A stretch of DNA of 15,973 nt. It comes from Bacillota bacterium. GTDB taxonomy: Bacteria; Bacillota_A; Clostridia; Peptostreptococcales; Anaerovoracaceae. The notes under the pieces were generated by a model. The model was given only the letters and a program-made list of their open reading frames with translations, was not told where the DNA came from and did not search any database. Positions 13,865-15,973 of this stretch are shown piece after piece. The first letter of the stretch is position 1. The number at the start of each line of letters is the position of its first letter. The stretch lies in contig JAFRWH010000273.1 in NCBI GenBank assembly GCA_017438085.1, positions 1 to 15,973 on the forward strand. The letters run 5' to 3'. The translations under genes were made by a program, and so were the position numbers.

Positions 13865-14810
13865 ACTTTCAAAACTCTATTATGAAGCTTACGGAAAGGC
13901 CATGCTGGGGGAATTCCCTCAGCTTGAGCCTTTTATTGCAGTTGGCGTGGCAGGCCCTGGTTCGGAATGTCTGGGCTTTGACGATGACGTGTCTTCTGAT
14001 CACGATTTTGAGCCGGGCTTCTGCATTTTCATACCCGGAGAAGACATAGTAAGCCGGCGGGATGAGTTCCTTCTACAGCGGGCTTACGACAAGCTTCCGA
14101 AAGAGTTCATGGGATACAGCAGGAGCATAATGATACCTGCGGGAGGCAGACGCAGGGGCGTGCTGCGCATTGACGAGTTCTATGAAAGGTGCACAGGCAC
14201 GGGCAGCTTCAATTTTGGAACGGATCCTGCAAAGAGCCTTGATAACCCTTTGAGCACCGGGCAGTGGCTTTCACTTCCGGAGGAATACCTGTTGGAAGCG
14301 ACCAACGGCGAAGTTTTCTTAGACAGCTTCGGACGCTTCAGCGCAATAAGGGCTTATCTTTCGGATATGCCGGAGGATGTCAGGCTGAAAAAGCTGGCGG
14401 GGGCTCTTATGATGATGTCCCAGTCAGGCATATACAATTATCCCAGATGTCTGGCTCACGGAGAAAAGGCTGCGGCGCAGCTGGCTGTATATGGATTTGC
14501 GGAAAGAGCTGTACATGCAGCATATCTACTGAACAGACGCTATATGCCTTATTACAAGTGGTGGTTCAGAGGTCTGCGGGAGCTTCCCGCGCTTGGTAAA
14601 CTGTCAGATACACTGGAGGATATGATACTGGATCCGTCAGGAGATCAGTCATCGCGCATAAAAACGGTTTCGGAAGAGATAGCCGGGGAGCTTTTAAGGC
14701 TTGGCCTTTCTGATGCGGAAGGGAACAGCCTTGAAAAGCATGCGCAGAATGTTAACGACCGCATAAGCGATTTCTATCTGCGCAGCGCGGACATGCTTAT
14801 AGCCGAATAA
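13851..14810 (+). CDS. DUF4037 protein with nucleotidyltransferase-fold N-terminus
   Basis: A 319-residue protein of the DUF4037 type. Its N-terminal part carries a DNA polymerase beta-like nucleotidyltransferase signature: G37-S38 (AGPGSECLGF) followed by D50-H-D52 (SSDHDFE), the expected metal-binding Asp pair. This suggests transfer of a nucleotide to an unknown acceptor; activity is unproven. The rest is alpha-helical and unassigned. The frame is open further upstream (to an ATG at 13770), but the ATG at 13851 is preferred: it overlaps the TPR stop by 14 nt, has AAAGG 7 nt upstream and gives the natural N-terminus MKGLELSKLYYEAYGKAML. A strong terminator follows. Function unknown; a modifying enzyme guided by the TPR protein is one possibility. 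Confidence 0.85.
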   Translation: MKGLELSKLYYEAYGKAMLGEFPQLEPFIAVGVAGPGSECLGFDDDVSSDHDFEPGFCIFIPGEDIVSRRDEFLLQRAYDKLPKEFMGYSRSIMIPAGGRRRGVLRIDEFYERCTGTGSFNFGTDPAKSLDNPLSTGQWLSLPEEYLLEATNGEVFLDSFGRFSAIRAYLSDMPEDVRLKKLAGALMMMSQSGIYNYPRCLAHGEKAAAQLAVYGFAERAVHAAYLLNRRYMPYYKWWFRGLRELPALGKLSDTLEDMILDPSGDQSSRIKTVSEEIAGELLRLGLSDAEGNSLEKHAQNVNDRISDFYLRSADMLIAE

Positions 14811-14822
14811 TTCGGAAAAAAT

Positions 14823-14861
14823 AAAACCTGTATTCCGTCATCAGCGGGATACAGGTTTTTT
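14823..14861. terminator. Bidirectional terminator after the P4 operon
   Basis: A 15-bp stem (14823-14837 with 14845-14859, one G-T pair) has a 7-nt loop with T-rich sequence on the right and A-rich sequence on the left. It serves both the DUF4037 gene and the convergent gene at 14885-15250. Confidence 0.9.
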
Positions 14862-14884
14862 ATTGTCATGGTTTACGGCTGCTT

Positions 14885-15250
14885 TTATTTTTTGGACTTG
14901 GTCTTGCCGTCTTTTCCTGCCAGTATGCGGGTAAGACCGGCAGAGGCATTTATCAGATTAGTGGCGGCCCCGATGGTGCTTTTGTTGCTTGCCATGCTTT
15001 TGGAAAGATCCTTCATGGTGTCGGACAGCTTTTCAACCGCTTCGCCGGCATTCTCGGTGCCTTTTTTGGCTGTGGATACTATAGCCTGAACATCGTCCAT
15101 CATGGTATTGAGCTTTTCCATGGTCTTGGTCAGTTCCTTCAGCGTAGGCAGAAGCTTAGCCACGGCAACTATGAGGTATATGATGAGAATTGTGCCTGTT
15201 ATGCACAGAAGGCCTCTTAGAAGATCCATAAGATCGAGTGTTACTTGCAT
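14885..15250 (-). CDS. Small membrane-anchored coiled-coil protein (DUF948-like)
   Basis: A 121-residue protein with one N-terminal transmembrane helix (about residues 10-30, LLCITGTILIIYLIVAVAKL) followed by a long heptad-like helical stretch (roughly 32-92) and a basic C-terminus (AGKDGKTKSKK). This resembles DUF948-type proteins of unknown function in Firmicutes. The start at 15250 is chosen because AAGGAGA (15256-15262, minus strand) lies 5 nt upstream. A longer version starting at 15322 would add 24 residues with no ribosome site. It probably faces the cytoplasm as an anchored filament or oligomer (inference). It converges on the P4 operon and is divergent from the CpaB-like gene. Function unknown. 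Confidence 0.75.
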   Translation of the reverse strand: MQVTLDLMDLLRGLLCITGTILIIYLIVAVAKLLPTLKELTKTMEKLNTMMDDVQAIVSTAKKGTENAGEAVEKLSDTMKDLSKSMASNKSTIGAATNLINASAGLTRILAGKDGKTKSKK

Positions 15251-15411
15251 GTCTATCTCCTTTACGAAAGGGCAGAAAGGCCCGAAATAAAACGATAAGT
15301 TCTTTTGATAATTATTGCACAATTACAGCCTCATATCAAGATTGGATTTGGCAACGGACAGTCTATTATAATGATGAAAATAAATCATTTGCCTTAAATG
15401 TCAATAAATGG

Positions 15412-15440
15412 TTGACAATCGCAACGTGTATATGTATAAT
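15412..15440 (+). promoter_or_regulatory. Perfect consensus sigma-A promoter for the CpaB-like gene
   Basis: TTGACA (15412-15417), exactly 17 nt and TATAAT (15435-15440), 59 nt before the start codon. Both hexamers are perfect. The remaining 15251-15411 bases are AT-rich leader with another TATAAT at 15367-15372 that lacks a good -35. Confidence 0.85.
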
Positions 15441-15499
15441 TTTGCCATAAATGAAAGACATAAACAATTCGATATTGTGCTTCAATTTAAGGAGATGCC

Positions 15500-15973
15500 A
15501 TGAACTATAAAAACATAGTGGGGGCTGCGATGATAGCGCTGAGCCTTTGCGGGATGATATTCTGGGAGATGTATGGAAGGGAAGCTCTTACTCTGGAGAC
15601 TGTAGTTGTGGCTGCAGTTGACATAAAAGAGGGAACTGTCGTGGATGCTGCATCCTTCAGGCAGGCCAAGCTTCCGAAGGAGAGCGTCATTGCTTCCGCT
15701 GTCAGCTGGGACCAGGCAATGGCGCTGAACGGCAAGGTTGCGCGCATGGACATAATGGAAAACCAGCAGATAGATATATCGTCCTTTACGGAAAAAAGCA
15801 AGCTCATATCTGAAGGTGTTTCGATATTTTCTATACCCAAAGAATGGATATACTCAAGGCCTGCGGGGCTCAGAGCCGGAGATGGTGTAGCTGTCTATCT
15901 CATGCCGGAGGAACAGCTTCTCGGAAGCTTTACTATTGCATACCTTAGGGATTCGTCGGAGCAGGCGGTGCTC
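15500..15973 (+). CDS. SAF-domain protein resembling CpaB/RcpC pilus assembly factor (3' end outside window)
   Basis: The first 158 codons of a gene running off the window. The protein begins with an N-terminal hydrophobic anchor (residues 5-23), then a SAF-like domain (VVVAAVDIKEGTVVDAASF, near 36-54, and VSWDQAMALNGKVARMDIM), then a segment like the RcpC part of Flp pilus assembly proteins (FSIPKEWIYSRPAGLRAGD). CpaB family members sit at the membrane or periplasm and help assemble Tad/Flp pili, so further tad genes are expected downstream. AAGGAG (15489-15494) lies 5 nt before the ATG, and a perfect promoter precedes it. SAF domains also occur in other enzymes, but the membrane anchor and the second block favour CpaB. 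Confidence 0.75.
   Translation, partial: MNYKNIVGAAMIALSLCGMIFWEMYGREALTLETVVVAAVDIKEGTVVDAASFRQAKLPKESVIASAVSWDQAMALNGKVARMDIMENQQIDISSFTEKSKLISEGVSIFSIPKEWIYSRPAGLRAGDGVAVYLMPEEQLLGSFTIAYLRDSSEQAVL

Noticed and set aside
15251..15322. Upstream start at 15322 for the small coiled-coil protein
   Set aside because: The added residues are encoded across the obvious Shine-Dalgarno of the start at 15250 and look like leader sequence.

Overview
The window looks like chromosomal DNA from an anaerobic, amino-acid/peptide-using clostridial Firmicute (Bacillota, class Clostridia). The evidence is strong AGGAGG-type ribosome sites, sigma-A-like promoters, many short intrinsic terminators, an NfnAB-type ferredoxin/NAD(P) transhydrogenase, a DUF5058 membrane protein and an unusual density of peptidases. 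Family or genus cannot be fixed from the sequence alone. No tRNA, rRNA, IS element, CRISPR array or phage gene was seen, and no gene-free stretch exceeds 300 bases.

Layout. (1) 1-2992: the 3' part of a drug/lipid-type ABC exporter gene, followed 28 nt later by a MATE-family efflux pump, closed by a strong terminator at 3054-3099. (2) 3202-6830: a DUF5058 membrane protein and a second, unnamed membrane protein, then two M19 (renal-dipeptidase family) dipeptidases, P1 and P2, closed by a terminator. (3) 7016-8032: a third M19 dipeptidase (P3) with its own promoter and terminator. (4) 8172-9452: an M18 aminopeptidase, convergent with (5) 9517-11751 on the minus strand: nfnB and nfnA, sharing a bidirectional terminator. 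(6) 12009-14810: a fourth M19 dipeptidase (P4) in a tight operon with a TPR protein and a DUF4037 nucleotidyltransferase-fold protein. (7) 14885-15250 minus: a small membrane-anchored coiled-coil protein. (8) 15500 to the end: the start of a SAF/CpaB-like pilus-assembly-type protein behind a perfect consensus promoter.

Working model (inference): the DUF5058 protein and its partner form a two-subunit importer for dipeptides or related small amino-acid conjugates. The four cytoplasmic M19 enzymes, which have no signal peptides and all keep the zinc ligands, split different dipeptides. The M18 aminopeptidase trims N-terminal residues, and NfnAB balances ferredoxin, NADH and NADPH during fermentation of the released amino acids.

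The best leads are the uncharacterised importer/dipeptidase cassette, the mosaic (gene-conversion-like) relations among the four dipeptidases, the sharp difference in isoleucine codon use that separates the importer, P1 and P2 from MATE, P3 and P4, and an inverted repeat CTGA-N14-TCAG lying over the -10 region at two of the promoters.
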